DNA from: Mycolicibacterium sarraceniae
GTDB taxonomy: Bacteria > Actinomycetota > Actinomycetes > Mycobacteriales > Mycobacteriaceae
Length of the DNA stretch: 64,000 bases
Assembly (NCBI RefSeq): GCF_010731875.1
Contig: NZ_AP022595.1
Location: forward strand, 3,162,001-3,226,000
Direction of reading: 5' to 3'
This document shows positions 8,610 to 16,883 of the stretch, in pieces (the first letter of the stretch is position 1; each line of letters begins with the position of its first letter). The notes under the pieces were generated by a model. It saw only the letters and a list, made by a program, of their open reading frames with translations, ran no database searches and was not told the origin of the DNA. A program made the translations under genes and the position numbers.

Positions 8610-8942
8610 ATGGATGGGCCAGGAGACGAGGTCAAGGTCGAGCGCGCCTCGTCCGCGCTGGCCGATGTCGACATCCACAGCTGGACCCAGCGCTTCGACC
8701 TGTTGTCGGACCCGCACCGGCTGGAGATCCTGCTCGGGCTGCATCGGGCGCCCGGCATCTGCGTGGGTGATCTCGCAGCGGCCATCGGCAGGTCGGAAAA
8801 CGCCGTGTCCCAAGCGCTGCGGGTGCTGCGCCAACAGGGCTGGGTCACCTCGACGCGGGTCGGCCGGCAGGCCAGCTATCGCCTCGAGGATCACACTGTG
8901 CACGACCTCCTGCACTGGATCGGCGCGGCGCATACCGAATGA
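8610..8942 (+). CDS. ArsR/SmtB-family metal-sensing regulator
   Basis: A 110-residue winged-helix repressor. The helix-turn-helix is in GDLAAAIGRSENAVSQALRV, followed by a wing with VGRQASYRL. The last helix contains DHTVHDLLHWIGAAH, with Asp and four His, similar in kind though not in exact spacing to the alpha-5 nickel/cobalt/zinc sites of NmtR and SmtB. It lies about 100 bp upstream of an ECF cobalt/nickel importer in the same direction, and the gap contains several short palindromes. It is likely the regulator of that importer. The ATG at 8610 is preferred over the upstream open frame because of the 7-nt-spaced -10 box. Confidence 0.85.
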   Translation: MDGPGDEVKVERASSALADVDIHSWTQRFDLLSDPHRLEILLGLHRAPGICVGDLAAAIGRSENAVSQALRVLRQQGWVTSTRVGRQASYRLEDHTVHDLLHWIGAAHTE

Positions 8943-8953
8943 GCTGGTTGGTC

Positions 8954-8971
8954 ATTCGAATATCTGTACAG
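8954..8971. promoter_or_regulatory. Two short palindromes upstream of the cobalt/nickel importer
   Basis: ATTCGAAT (8954-8961) and CTGTACAG (8964-8971) are adjacent 8-bp self-complementary sites just after the arsR stop. They are candidate operator half-elements for the ArsR protein; position is the only support. Confidence 0.35.
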
Positions 8972-9012
8972 GTAGACAGGTATCGGGTGGGCCGCCTAGG
9001 CTTCCGAAGCGG

Positions 9013-9030
9013 GACCGGGAATTCCCGGTC
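9013..9030. promoter_or_regulatory. Perfect 18-bp palindrome in the cbiM leader
   Basis: GACCGGGAATTCCCGGTC reads identically on both strands and sits 19 bp before the TTG start of cbiM, just ahead of its ribosome-binding site. It could be an operator or, in RNA, an inter-arm pairing element. It does not resemble a cobalamin riboswitch. Confidence 0.45.
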
Positions 9031-9049
9031 GCATCGCGAGGAGGCACGC

Positions 9050-9754
9050 TTGAGCGTCCAGATCACGGCCATGCACATGAGTGACGGTCTGGTCAACGCA
9101 TCCACCTCGGTGGTTTTCGGGATCCTGGCCATCGCCGTCGTGGCGTTCTGCGGCTGGCGGGCGCGAACCGAGCTCGACGAGCGCACGGTCCCGTTGGCCG
9201 GCCTGGTCGCGGCCTTCATCTTCGCGGTCCAGATGATCAACTTCCCGATCCTGCCGGGGGTCAGCGGTCACCTGCTGGGCGGCGCGCTCGCCGCGATCCT
9301 GGTTGGTCCCTACACCGGCGTGCTCTGCATCACGATCGTGCTGGTGGTGCAGTCGCTGCTGTTCGCCGACGGCGGAGTGACCGCGCTCGGGATGAACATC
9401 ACCAATATGGCCGTCATCGGTGTTGCTGCCGGTTACTCGGCGGCGCTGGTGCTCTACGGACTCGTGCGCCGCCGCCGTCCTGGATCGGTACCTGCGCTCG
9501 GAGTCGTCGGCTTCCTCGCTGCGTTAATCGGAACAGTTTGTGCCTCAATGGGATTCGTCGTCGAATATGCGATCGGCGGCGCCGCGCCGACATCGCTGAC
9601 AACGGTGGCAACCTACATGCTGGGCACCCATGTGCTCATCGGTATCGGGGAGGGCTTGATCACCGCAGTGACGGTGATGGCGGTCGCCCGGTCGCGCCCC
9701 GACCTCGTGTATCTGCTGCGCCGCGATCGTGAGCGCGCGGCGGTGGCCGGATGA
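9050..9754 (+). CDS. cbiM: ECF cobalt/nickel transporter substrate-binding membrane subunit CbiM
   Basis: A 234-residue S-component of an energy-coupling-factor importer for Co2+ or Ni2+. It has about six to seven hydrophobic helices and the conserved opening MHMSDGLVN; in this family the N-terminal Met-His binds the metal. Two starts compete. TTG at 9050 has a strong GAGGAGG site at proper spacing. ATG at 9071 would place Met-His at the exact N-terminus as in characterised CbiM/NikM but has no obvious ribosome site. A PDGLE protein, CbiQ and CbiO follow with overlapping or close junctions, giving a complete importer operon. Cobalt is favoured because corrinoid genes lie downstream. Confidence 0.88.
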   Translation: MSVQITAMHMSDGLVNASTSVVFGILAIAVVAFCGWRARTELDERTVPLAGLVAAFIFAVQMINFPILPGVSGHLLGGALAAILVGPYTGVLCITIVLVVQSLLFADGGVTALGMNITNMAVIGVAAGYSAALVLYGLVRRRRPGSVPALGVVGFLAALIGTVCASMGFVVEYAIGGAAPTSLTTVATYMLGTHVLIGIGEGLITAVTVMAVARSRPDLVYLLRRDRERAAVAG

Positions 9755-10107
9755 ACGCCGCGGGAGTCGCTCGGCACTGGCAGTTCTGGGTGGCCTTCGG
9801 GGCCGCCATTCTGCTGATCGCCGGCGTGGTGTCCTACTTCGCCAGCTCGAGCCCGGATGGTCTGGACTCGGCCACGCTGCAGGGCTGCCGGGTCGTCGAA
9901 ACCGAGCATGGTGAACAGTTGACCGGCAGCTGCATCGCCCAACACGCGACCGAGCACGTCATGTCGGTGTCGCCGCTGGCCGACTACACAATCCTGGGCC
10001 ACCCCGCCACCAGCGGGCTGGCCGGCATCATCGGCGCGGTCGTCGTGCTAGCCATCGCCTTCGGGGCGTTCTGGCTGATCGCGCGCACTCGCCGTACCAA
10101 GGGCTGA
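9751..10107 (+). CDS. PDGLE-domain membrane protein (CbiN-like accessory subunit)
   Basis: A 118-residue protein with an N-terminal and a C-terminal transmembrane helix and SPDGLDSA between them, the PDGL signature of the accessory subunit that replaces or accompanies CbiN in cobalt/nickel ECF importers. The extracytoplasmic loop has two Cys (residues about 49 and 61) and several His. It overlaps cbiM by 4 bp (ATGA), indicating translational coupling. In homologous systems this subunit is needed for efficient metal loading of CbiM. Confidence 0.85.
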   Translation: MNAAGVARHWQFWVAFGAAILLIAGVVSYFASSSPDGLDSATLQGCRVVETEHGEQLTGSCIAQHATEHVMSVSPLADYTILGHPATSGLAGIIGAVVVLAIAFGAFWLIARTRRTKG

Positions 10108-10111
10108 CGCG

Positions 10112-10888
10112 ATGGGTGCCGGGCACTCCCACCCGCTGTACCGGGACGGCGAATCGGTGGTGCACCGCGCACCCGCCGAAGTCAAGATCGCCGGTCTGGT
10201 GCTGTTCGTCCTCGCGGTGGTGGCCACCCCGCGGGAGATGGTCTGGCCGTTCGCCCTCTACGCCGTGATCGTGCTGGGGGTCTGGCGGGTTGCCGGTATC
10301 CCATTGCGGTGGATTCTGCCGCGGATGCTCATCGAAGCGCCTTTCATCGTGCTGGCGGTGCTGCTGCCGTTCGCCGAAGGTGGTGCACGCGTCGAGGTTG
10401 CGGGCGTGGCGTTGTCGGTGACCGGGCTGTGGGCGGCGTGGGGGATCGTCATCAAGGGCACGCTCGGTGTGGCTGCCTCGCTGACCGTCGCGGCGACGAC
10501 ATCGGCGCGGGAGTTGCCGCTGGCGCTGAGCCGGCTCGGTGTACCGGGTCTGGTGACATCGATGCTCGTGCTGATGATCCGCTACATCGACCTGCTGTCG
10601 GCCGAGGTGAGCCGGATGCGGATGGCGCGGATCTCCCGCGGCGACTCCCCACGGGCCATCCATCAGATCGGTGCGACCGCAAAAGGCGTTGGTGCGCTGT
10701 TTCTTCGGTCCTATGAGCGGGGCGAACGGGTGTACCTGGCCATGGTGTCGCGTGGATTCGACGGCAAGGTCCCCGAGCTGGCGATCGTCGGTGCCGGGCC
10801 ACGCGCGTCGGGTGCCCAGTGGGCCTACGCGCTGACGCCGGCGATGGCGGCGGCCGCGGTGGCAGCCTCGGCGTGGGCGTTGCGATGA
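10112..10888 (+). CDS. cbiQ: ECF transporter transmembrane subunit CbiQ
   Basis: A 258-residue T-component that couples the CbiO ATPase to CbiM. It has four to five hydrophobic helices, and the cytoplasmic coupling region contains MRMARISRGD and MVSRGFDG, matching the two conserved Ala/Ser-Arg-Gly motifs of this family. It begins 4 bp after the PDGLE gene and overlaps cbiO by 4 bp. Length and order fit a standard CbiMNQO operon. Confidence 0.92.
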   Translation: MGAGHSHPLYRDGESVVHRAPAEVKIAGLVLFVLAVVATPREMVWPFALYAVIVLGVWRVAGIPLRWILPRMLIEAPFIVLAVLLPFAEGGARVEVAGVALSVTGLWAAWGIVIKGTLGVAASLTVAATTSARELPLALSRLGVPGLVTSMLVLMIRYIDLLSAEVSRMRMARISRGDSPRAIHQIGATAKGVGALFLRSYERGERVYLAMVSRGFDGKVPELAIVGAGPRASGAQWAYALTPAMAAAAVAASAWALR

Positions 10889-11625
10889 GGGATCCGGCGA
10901 TCCGGGTTGAGGGCCTGCACTACCGCTATCCCGACGGGCGCGTTGCCCTCTACGGTGTCGACCTCTGCATCAACGCGGGGGAGCGGGTGGCCATTCTCGG
11001 ACCCAACGGGGCGGGCAAGACCACGCTGATGCTGCACCTCAACGGCGTGTTGACCGCCACCTCGGGTGCGATAGAAATAAGCGGTATTACTCTGACCCGC
11101 AACACTCTTCGCGATATCAGGCGCCGGGTCGGACTGGTGTTCCAGGACCCCGACGACCAGCTGTTCATGCCGACTGTGGCTCAGGATGTCGCGTTCGGCC
11201 CGGCCAACTTCGGGGTGGCCGGCGACGAACTGGCTGCCAGGGTTGCCGCCGCTCTGGCTGTGGTGTCGATGACCGAGCACGCCGAGCGCAGCCCCGCGCA
11301 CCTGTCCGGCGGTCAGCGCAGGCGCGCGGCGCTGGCCACCGTGCTGGCCTGCGAGCCAGAGATTTTGGTGCTCGACGAGCCCTCGGCCAACCTCGATCCG
11401 GTTGCCCGGCGCGAACTAGCCGAGACGCTGGCCACCCTGCCTGCCACCATGCTGGTCGTCACCCACGACCTGCCCTATGCCGCGCAGCTGTGCGACCGGG
11501 CGATCGTCCTGGATCACGGCACGGTGGTCGCCGACGGCACCATCGCCGCGGTGCTCTCCGATGCCGAGCTACTGGCCGCCCACCGGCTCGAATTGCCCTG
11601 GGGATTCACCGTTCCTGCGCGGTGA
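10885..11625 (+). CDS. cbiO: ECF transporter ATP-binding subunit CbiO
   Basis: A 246-residue ABC ATPase energising cobalt/nickel uptake. Walker A is GPNGAGKTT, the Q-loop is in VFQDPDDQLF (typical of ECF ATPases), the signature is LSGGQRRR, Walker B is ILVLDEPSANLDP, and the switch histidine follows in VVTHDL. The ATG at 10885 overlaps the cbiQ stop (ATGA), preferred over an in-frame codon at 10819. It is the last gene of the importer operon. Confidence 0.94.
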   Translation: MRDPAIRVEGLHYRYPDGRVALYGVDLCINAGERVAILGPNGAGKTTLMLHLNGVLTATSGAIEISGITLTRNTLRDIRRRVGLVFQDPDDQLFMPTVAQDVAFGPANFGVAGDELAARVAAALAVVSMTEHAERSPAHLSGGQRRRAALATVLACEPEILVLDEPSANLDPVARRELAETLATLPATMLVVTHDLPYAAQLCDRAIVLDHGTVVADGTIAAVLSDAELLAAHRLELPWGFTVPAR

Positions 11626-11689
11626 ATAACCTCACTGGCTCAACGTGATCCGCGCCTACCATGGCGGTGCAACCGCGTTACCGGAACCC

Positions 11690-12200
11690 AATACGTGCAA
11701 GGCCGAGCTGGCGTGACCGTCACCTGCCGTCTCCACAATTACTTGATATCCACCCAGACTCAGGGCACTGCTCAGTGTGCCCCCACGCGGTGACGGTGCT
11801 CTTTGTTGCCGGTGTTGAAGGCCAGGAGATCGGTGTTGAAGGCCAGGAGATCGGTGCCACATGCGTGCACCTTCGCGTCGGTGCCAAACCGATTGACGGC
11901 CACCTTGCCCTGGCCCAAGGCTTCGGCCTCGGAGTCGTTTGCAATCGAGGCGGCGACAGAGAAAAAATTGGTCTGGGCGGTGCCGGCGTGCGCGGCGGAG
12001 TGCGATCCGACCGCGATGGCGATCCCGAGGTTGGTCGCGACCGCACTACTGCTGTCGCCCAACGTGATTGCCGCACCCAACGTCCCGATGGCCTCCGCTT
12101 CCGCATTGTCGCGTCGATGGCGATCGCAGGCGTGGTGGGCGCGGTTGAGGCGTAACGGTTCATCGGGACGGACACTACGGACCGATCTTCGGTGAGTACC
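11690..12200 (-). pseudogene. Degraded gene for a small Ala/Gly/Ser-rich secreted-type protein (tentative)
   Basis: This stretch of about 640 bp between cbiO and mtr holds no intact gene. On the minus strand one frame reads AEAIGTLGAAITLGDSSSA, then VGSHSAAHAGTAQ and DLLAFNTGNKEHRHR, a low-complexity alanine/glycine/asparagine pattern like some mycobacterial exported repeat proteins. A possible N-terminal part (NRYASTAPTTPAIAIDAT) lies in a different frame, so a frameshift near 12110-12125 is needed. There is no convincing start or signal peptide. A 21-bp tandem duplication lies near the 3' end. The family is not firmly recognised. Confidence 0.35.
11811..11852. repeat. 21-bp perfect tandem duplication
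   Basis: The 21 bases at 11811-11831 are repeated exactly at 11832-11852. On the minus strand this duplicates DLLAFNT in frame in the degraded reading frame. It looks like replication slippage in sequence free of selection. Confidence 0.9.
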
Positions 12201-12262
12201 TGGGGGGAACTCCCTATTTTTGGCGCTTGGTGATTCCGGCCCACTCGTGTGGCAGATGATGT

Positions 12263-13675
12263 CTAATGCTGGCGCACTTTGGGCCAGGGCGGCTCGCCGC
12301 ACAACGATAGCAGCGCATTCTCGATCACCTCGGGCAGTGCCGGGTGGATCCAGTACTGTCCGCGGGCCATGTTCTGGCCGGACAACCCGAAACTCATGGC
12401 CTGGATCAGCGGCTGGATCAACGTTGACGCCTGGTGCCCCATGATGTGCGCGCCCAGGATCTCTCCGGTGTCCGCCTCGACGATGATCTTGGCGATGCCG
12501 GTGGTGTCCTCCATCGCCCAGCCGTAGGCCACGTCGGCGTAGTCCTGCACCGTGACCTTGAACGTGTGACCGGCGGCACGGGCCTCGTTTTCGGTCAACC
12601 CGACCGAGGCGACCTGCGGATCGGTGAACACCGCCGATGGCACGAAACGGTGATCCGACGGCATCAGATTCTCGGTGTCGTCCCAGTCTTGCAACAGGTT
12701 GTGGCGCACCACTCGCGCCTCGTGGTTGGCGACGTGTTTGAGCTGATAATGCGAGGACACGTCGCCGAGCGCGAAAACGCCTCGCGCCGTGGTCCGTTGG
12801 AATTCATCGACGACGACAAGGCCGTCCTCGTCGACGTCCACCCCGGCCAGATCCAGGTCCATCAAGTCGCCGTTGGGAATCCGGCCGGTAGCCACCAGCA
12901 CGGTGTCGGCCGACACCGACGAGCCGTCATCGAGTTCGATCACGACCTGTGAACCCTCGTGGTGCGCGCCGATCATGTTGCGGTGACTACGGATTTCCCA
13001 CTTCTTAGCGGCGATGTCGGTGAACCGCTCGCAGATCGTGTCGTCGCAGTGCGACAGCATGCCCCTGCCGCGGATCACGATCGTCACCCGTGAGCCCAGT
13101 GCGGAGAACACGTGGGCGAACTCGGCGGCGACGAACCCGCCGCCGATGATCAACAGGTGCTTGGGCAATTCGGGGATGCGCATGATCGTGTCGCTGGTGT
13201 GGACCTGCACCTCGCAGCCCGCGATGGCTTCGGGAATCATCGCCCGTGCGCCCGCGGCGATCACCACCTGATCGGCGGTGAACTCCTCGCCCTTGTCGGT
13301 GCGCAGCGCGTAGCCGTTCTCGGTGCGGCCAGTGAAGCGGGTGTGGCTGTCATAGACCGTCACATTCGGCGACGAACGCCGGTAGTGCTCGCCACCGGAT
13401 GCCAGCGGGTCGATACGCCCGAAGACCCGCGAGACGATATCGGACCAGCGCACCCCGTCGATATGGGCGTCGACGCCGTATCGGGCGGACTCGCGCACGG
13501 TCTGCGCCACCTCGGCGGCGTAGACGAACATCTTGGTGGGGATGCAACCCACGTTCAAGCAGGTGCCGCCGAACACACCCTGCTCGCAGACCGCGATCTT
13601 TTTACCGGCGTAGCGCTCGTCAATGATCGAATTGCCCGAACCGGTTCCGATGATCGCAATATCGAAGTGCTGCAA
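12263..13675 (-). CDS. mtr: Mycothione reductase
   Basis: A 470-residue flavoprotein disulfide reductase that reduces mycothiol disulfide with NADPH, keeping the actinobacterial thiol mycothiol reduced. It has FAD motif GTGSGN near the N-terminus, redox-active GGTCLNVGCIP (CxxxxC), NADPH motif GGGFVAAEFA, FAD-binding ALGDVS, and a C-terminal HPALPEVIE carrying the catalytic His. The TTG at 13675 is chosen because AGGGGA precedes it and homologues start at that strand (about 459 residues in M. tuberculosis); the longer frame adds an unrelated leader. It follows an alpha/beta hydrolase by 10 bp, as in M. tuberculosis. Confidence 0.95.
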   Translation of the reverse strand: MQHFDIAIIGTGSGNSIIDERYAGKKIAVCEQGVFGGTCLNVGCIPTKMFVYAAEVAQTVRESARYGVDAHIDGVRWSDIVSRVFGRIDPLASGGEHYRRSSPNVTVYDSHTRFTGRTENGYALRTDKGEEFTADQVVIAAGARAMIPEAIAGCEVQVHTSDTIMRIPELPKHLLIIGGGFVAAEFAHVFSALGSRVTIVIRGRGMLSHCDDTICERFTDIAAKKWEIRSHRNMIGAHHEGSQVVIELDDGSSVSADTVLVATGRIPNGDLMDLDLAGVDVDEDGLVVVDEFQRTTARGVFALGDVSSHYQLKHVANHEARVVRHNLLQDWDDTENLMPSDHRFVPSAVFTDPQVASVGLTENEARAAGHTFKVTVQDYADVAYGWAMEDTTGIAKIIVEADTGEILGAHIMGHQASTLIQPLIQAMSFGLSGQNMARGQYWIHPALPEVIENALLSLCGEPPWPKVRQH

Positions 13676-13685
13676 CGAAATCCCC

Positions 13686-14708
13686 TTATCCCCGCCCCGC
13701 GGATGGCGCGGCCGATTCCAGATGCGCATGGTAGAAATCCAGCCAGGAGTCCAGCTCGCGATAGGACTCGAGCTTGGGCTGGGTCAGCGACAAGAACACG
13801 TCGTGTTTGGCGTCACGGACCGGAACGACGGTGCTGCGGTTACCGATACAACCCGCCCAGCGCGCGATCTGGGTGACGTCGAGGACCACGTCGCCCCGCT
13901 GCATGCTCGGCGCGTCCGCGCTCTCGGTCACGCTGTGATCCGAACGCAGGATCAGGTTCGGCACACCGACATCCAGGCCGCGATGCAGTGTGGCGTGGCC
14001 GCGGCGGATGGCGTGGATCCAGCCGAAGGTCACCGGGAAGCCGCCGAGCGGCTTCCACTGCAGGTTGTAATCGAACTCGCCGTCATAGTCGCGGTGCAGC
14101 GTCAGCCCGTAGCCGCCCTTGCTGGTGCCGCGCACCACTCTGGTCTTGCGCACCCGCGACAGCGCGCCGATGGCCGTCGACGTCACCCGGGTCCGCAGGA
14201 CCGCCGGGCCGTGCAAGTCCAGCCACGGACTGTTGAGCACCAAACCACCCAGCGACAGCGCCGCCGTCGCGTTACGCCGACGCACCCGGTCCAGCCACAG
14301 CGAGACGATCAACCCGCCGGCGGAATGGCCGTACACGAGCATCGTCGAGCCGGGATTCTCGGTGGCAATGATCTCGACCGCCCGCTCCAGCTCACGGTCG
14401 TAGCGGGCGAGGTCGGTGGTGAAGTGCGGGGTCTGGCCCTCGCGCCAGGACCGGCCGCACTTGTGTTGGTCCAGGGCGTAAAACCGGAATCCGGCGGCGG
14501 CAAAATGATCGGCCAGTTCGGTGTTGAAGAAGTAGTCGGTGAAACCGTGCACCGCGAGCACGGTCTGCGCCGCGGGCCCGCCGCCGGCGCGGCGCACCAG
14601 GGTGGCGAACAGATCGCCCTCACCATCGGGGTCCGGCCCCAACGCCATGGTGGTCTGTTGGTAGCCGGCTAGGACATCGTCGGCCCATTCGGCCCGAGCT
14701 GCCGTCAC
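13686..14708 (-). CDS. Alpha/beta hydrolase, monoacylglycerol lipase-like
   Basis: A 340-residue serine hydrolase. The nucleophile elbow is GHSAGG, preceded by an oxyanion-forming VHGFTD segment. The family resembles lysophospholipases/monoacylglycerol lipases; the substrate is unknown. It corresponds by position to Rv2854 next to mtr. The start is a GTG at 14708 with TAGGGT 7 nt upstream and no Shine-Dalgarno sequence. It is divergent from mqo. Confidence 0.82.
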   Translation of the reverse strand: MTAARAEWADDVLAGYQQTTMALGPDPDGEGDLFATLVRRAGGGPAAQTVLAVHGFTDYFFNTELADHFAAAGFRFYALDQHKCGRSWREGQTPHFTTDLARYDRELERAVEIIATENPGSTMLVYGHSAGGLIVSLWLDRVRRRNATAALSLGGLVLNSPWLDLHGPAVLRTRVTSTAIGALSRVRKTRVVRGTSKGGYGLTLHRDYDGEFDYNLQWKPLGGFPVTFGWIHAIRRGHATLHRGLDVGVPNLILRSDHSVTESADAPSMQRGDVVLDVTQIARWAGCIGNRSTVVPVRDAKHDVFLSLTQPKLESYRELDSWLDFYHAHLESAAPSAGRG

Positions 14709-14715
14709 ACGCTCT

Positions 14716-14721
14716 ACCCTA
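14716..14721 (-). promoter_or_regulatory. Predicted leaderless -10 element of the hydrolase-mtr unit
   Basis: TAGGGT on the minus strand, 7 nt before the GTG at 14708; no Shine-Dalgarno sequence. Confidence 0.5.
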
Positions 14722-14841
14722 ACCGGGTGTGGCGCTGGCTACATCGGGGTGTGGTGCTGGCGACTCTCACGAATAAGTCGGTGCCGGGCGGGATAACCTT
14801 GACCATCTGTACAGGTGTCTGAAGTAAAGGACGACAAAGCG

Positions 14842-16413
14842 GTGTCTGATACGACCAAGACCGACGTGGTGCTGGTTGGCGCGGGAATCATGAGCGCGAC
14901 GCTGGGGGCCCTGCTGCGACTGGTGCAACCGGACTGGTCGATCACGCTGATCGAGCGCCTCGACGCGGCCGCTGCCGAGAGTTCCGATCCGTGGAACAAC
15001 GCCGGCACCGGCCACTCGGCGCTGTGTGAGCTCAACTACACCCCGGAGAAGGCCGACGGCACGATCGACATCGCCAAGGCCATTAACGTCAACGAACAGT
15101 TCCAGGTCACCCGCCAGTTTTGGAGCTACGCGCACGAGAATGGCATCCTGCCTGACGTCCGCAGCTTCCTGAACCCGATCCCGCACGTCAGCTTCGTGCA
15201 GGGCACCGACCACATCGACTACCTGCGCCGCCGCCGCGACACCCTCGTGCGCAACCCGTTGTTCGCCACCATGGAATTCATCGACGACCAGGACGAGTTC
15301 ACCCGCCGCTTGCCGCTGATGGCCAAGGGTCGGGACTTCTCCGAGCCGGTCGCGCTGAATTGGACCGAAGACGGCACCGATGTGGACTTCGGTTCGCTGA
15401 CCCGCCAGCTGCTCGGCTACGGCGCCGAACGTGGAATGACCACGCTGTTCGGCCATGATGTGCTCGACCTGCACAAGGAGTCCGACGGCGGGTGGACAGT
15501 CAAGGTCCACAATCGGCGCACCGGCCAGAGGCGCAAGCTGTCGGCGAAGTTCGTGTTCGTCGGCGCCGGCGGCGGTGCGCTGCCGTTGCTGCAGAAGGCC
15601 GGGATCCCCGAGGCGAAGGGCTATGGCGGATTCCCGGTCAGCGGCCAGTGGCTGCGCACCGGCGACCCCGAGCTGGCCGCCGCTCACCACGCCAAGGTCT
15701 ACGGCGCCCCGCCGCTGGGTGCCCCGCCGATGTCAGTGCCGCACCTGGACACCCGCGTCATCAACGGCCGGGAGTGGCTGTTGTTCGGTCCGTTCGCCGG
15801 CTGGTCGCCGAAATTCCTCAAGGAAGGCAAGGTCACCGACCTGCCGCTGTCGGTCAAGCCCAATAACCTCGCCTCGATGATCGGCGTCGGCCTCACCGAG
15901 ATGGGTCTGCTGAAGTACCTGATCGGCCAGCTGGCTCTCAGCGAGGCCGACCGGGTCAACGATCTGCGCCAATTCGCGCCCACGGCAAGGGATTCCGACT
16001 GGGAGATCGATATCGCCGGCCAGCGGGTGCAGGTAATCCGACGTGATGCCAAGAGGCTCGGTGTGCTCGAGTTCGGCACCGCCGTGCTGACCGCCGCCGA
16101 CGGCTCGATCGCCGGCCTGCTCGGTGCGTCCCCGGGCGCATCCACCGCCGTCCCGGCCATGATCGACGTCCTGCAGCGTTGCTTCGCCGATCGCTACCAG
16201 GGCTGGCTGCCCAAGCTCAAGGAGATGGTGCCCTCCCTCGGCGTCAAGCTCTCGGAGAATCCGGAGCTGTTCGCCGAGGTGTGGGCGCATGGCACCAAGG
16301 TGCTTGGGCTGGAAAGCCGGGCCGACGCCAGCCGTGCCGCACTGGCCGCCGGGGCGGATATCGCGCGCGCCGCTTCGGGTTCCGGAAGCCCGGAACCCGC
16401 GGGAGTGGTGTGA
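14842..16413 (+). CDS. mqo: Malate:quinone oxidoreductase
   Basis: A 523-residue FAD enzyme that oxidises malate to oxaloacetate and feeds electrons directly to the quinone pool, a membrane-associated alternative to NAD-malate dehydrogenase. It starts with [14 protein letters not shown], an FAD dinucleotide motif with the Mqo-typical GIMSATL, followed by [10 protein letters not shown], also characteristic. Length is as expected. The GTG at 14842 is preferred over 14815: AAAGGA lies upstream, and homologues begin about 10 residues before the FAD strand. The last codons overlap the next gene by 4 bp. Confidence 0.95.
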   Translation: MSDTTKTDVVLVGAGIMSATLGALLRLVQPDWSITLIERLDAAAAESSDPWNNAGTGHSALCELNYTPEKADGTIDIAKAINVNEQFQVTRQFWSYAHENGILPDVRSFLNPIPHVSFVQGTDHIDYLRRRRDTLVRNPLFATMEFIDDQDEFTRRLPLMAKGRDFSEPVALNWTEDGTDVDFGSLTRQLLGYGAERGMTTLFGHDVLDLHKESDGGWTVKVHNRRTGQRRKLSAKFVFVGAGGGALPLLQKAGIPEAKGYGGFPVSGQWLRTGDPELAAAHHAKVYGAPPLGAPPMSVPHLDTRVINGREWLLFGPFAGWSPKFLKEGKVTDLPLSVKPNNLASMIGVGLTEMGLLKYLIGQLALSEADRVNDLRQFAPTARDSDWEIDIAGQRVQVIRRDAKRLGVLEFGTAVLTAADGSIAGLLGASPGASTAVPAMIDVLQRCFADRYQGWLPKLKEMVPSLGVKLSENPELFAEVWAHGTKVLGLESRADASRAALAAGADIARAASGSGSPEPAGVV

Positions 16414-16883
16414 CGGTCGCCCTGCGCCGCTTCTGGGCCAAGGACCTCGATGCGGCGACTCTCTACGAGCTGTTGAAGCTGCGGGTCGAGGTGTTCGTTG
16501 TCGAGCAGGCCTGCCCGTATCCGGAGCTCGACGGCCGTGACCTGCTCGCCGAGACCCGGCACTTCTGGCTCGAGCAGCCCGACGGCACGGTGATCGCCAC
16601 GCTGCGGCTGATGGAGGAGCACGTCGGCGGGGGGAAGACGTTCCGCATCGGCCGGGTGTGCACCCAGCGCGCCGCCCGCGGCCAGGGCCACACCACCCGG
16701 CTGCTGCAGGCCGCGATCGCCGAGGTGGGCGACTACGTGTGCCGGATCGACGCCCAGACGTACCTTGCCGATATGTATGCCCGGCACGGCTTCGTCGCCG
16801 CCGGAGCCGAATTCGTCGAGGACGGCATTCCGCACGTGCCGATGGTGCGCCGCACCGGCGGTACCGAAACCGAACGATCGTGA
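16410..16883 (+). CDS. GNAT-family N-acetyltransferase, ElaA-like
   Basis: A 157-residue acyltransferase. [20 protein letters not shown] is the ElaA-subfamily signature, and the acetyl-CoA loop is [18 protein letters not shown] (R/QxxGxG/A type). Substrate unknown. The GTG at 16410 overlaps the mqo stop by 4 bp and the next gene overlaps its stop by 4 bp, so it is inside a tightly coupled operon. It matches the position of Rv2851c between mqo and the chelatase gene in M. tuberculosis. Confidence 0.87.
   Translation: MTVALRRFWAKDLDAATLYELLKLRVEVFVVEQACPYPELDGRDLLAETRHFWLEQPDGTVIATLRLMEEHVGGGKTFRIGRVCTQRAARGQGHTTRLLQAAIAEVGDYVCRIDAQTYLADMYARHGFVAAGAEFVEDGIPHVPMVRRTGGTETERS

Noticed and set aside
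8943..9049. Possible cobalamin or nickel/cobalt riboswitch upstream of cbiM
   Set aside because: The leader is only about 107 nt, no B12-box-like element was found, and the palindromes fit protein operators better.
11763..11782. GGGCAC...GTGCCC hairpin as terminator of the cobalt importer operon
   Set aside because: Only a 6-bp stem with an 8-nt loop, about 140 bp after the cbiO stop and inside the degraded frame; too weak to call.
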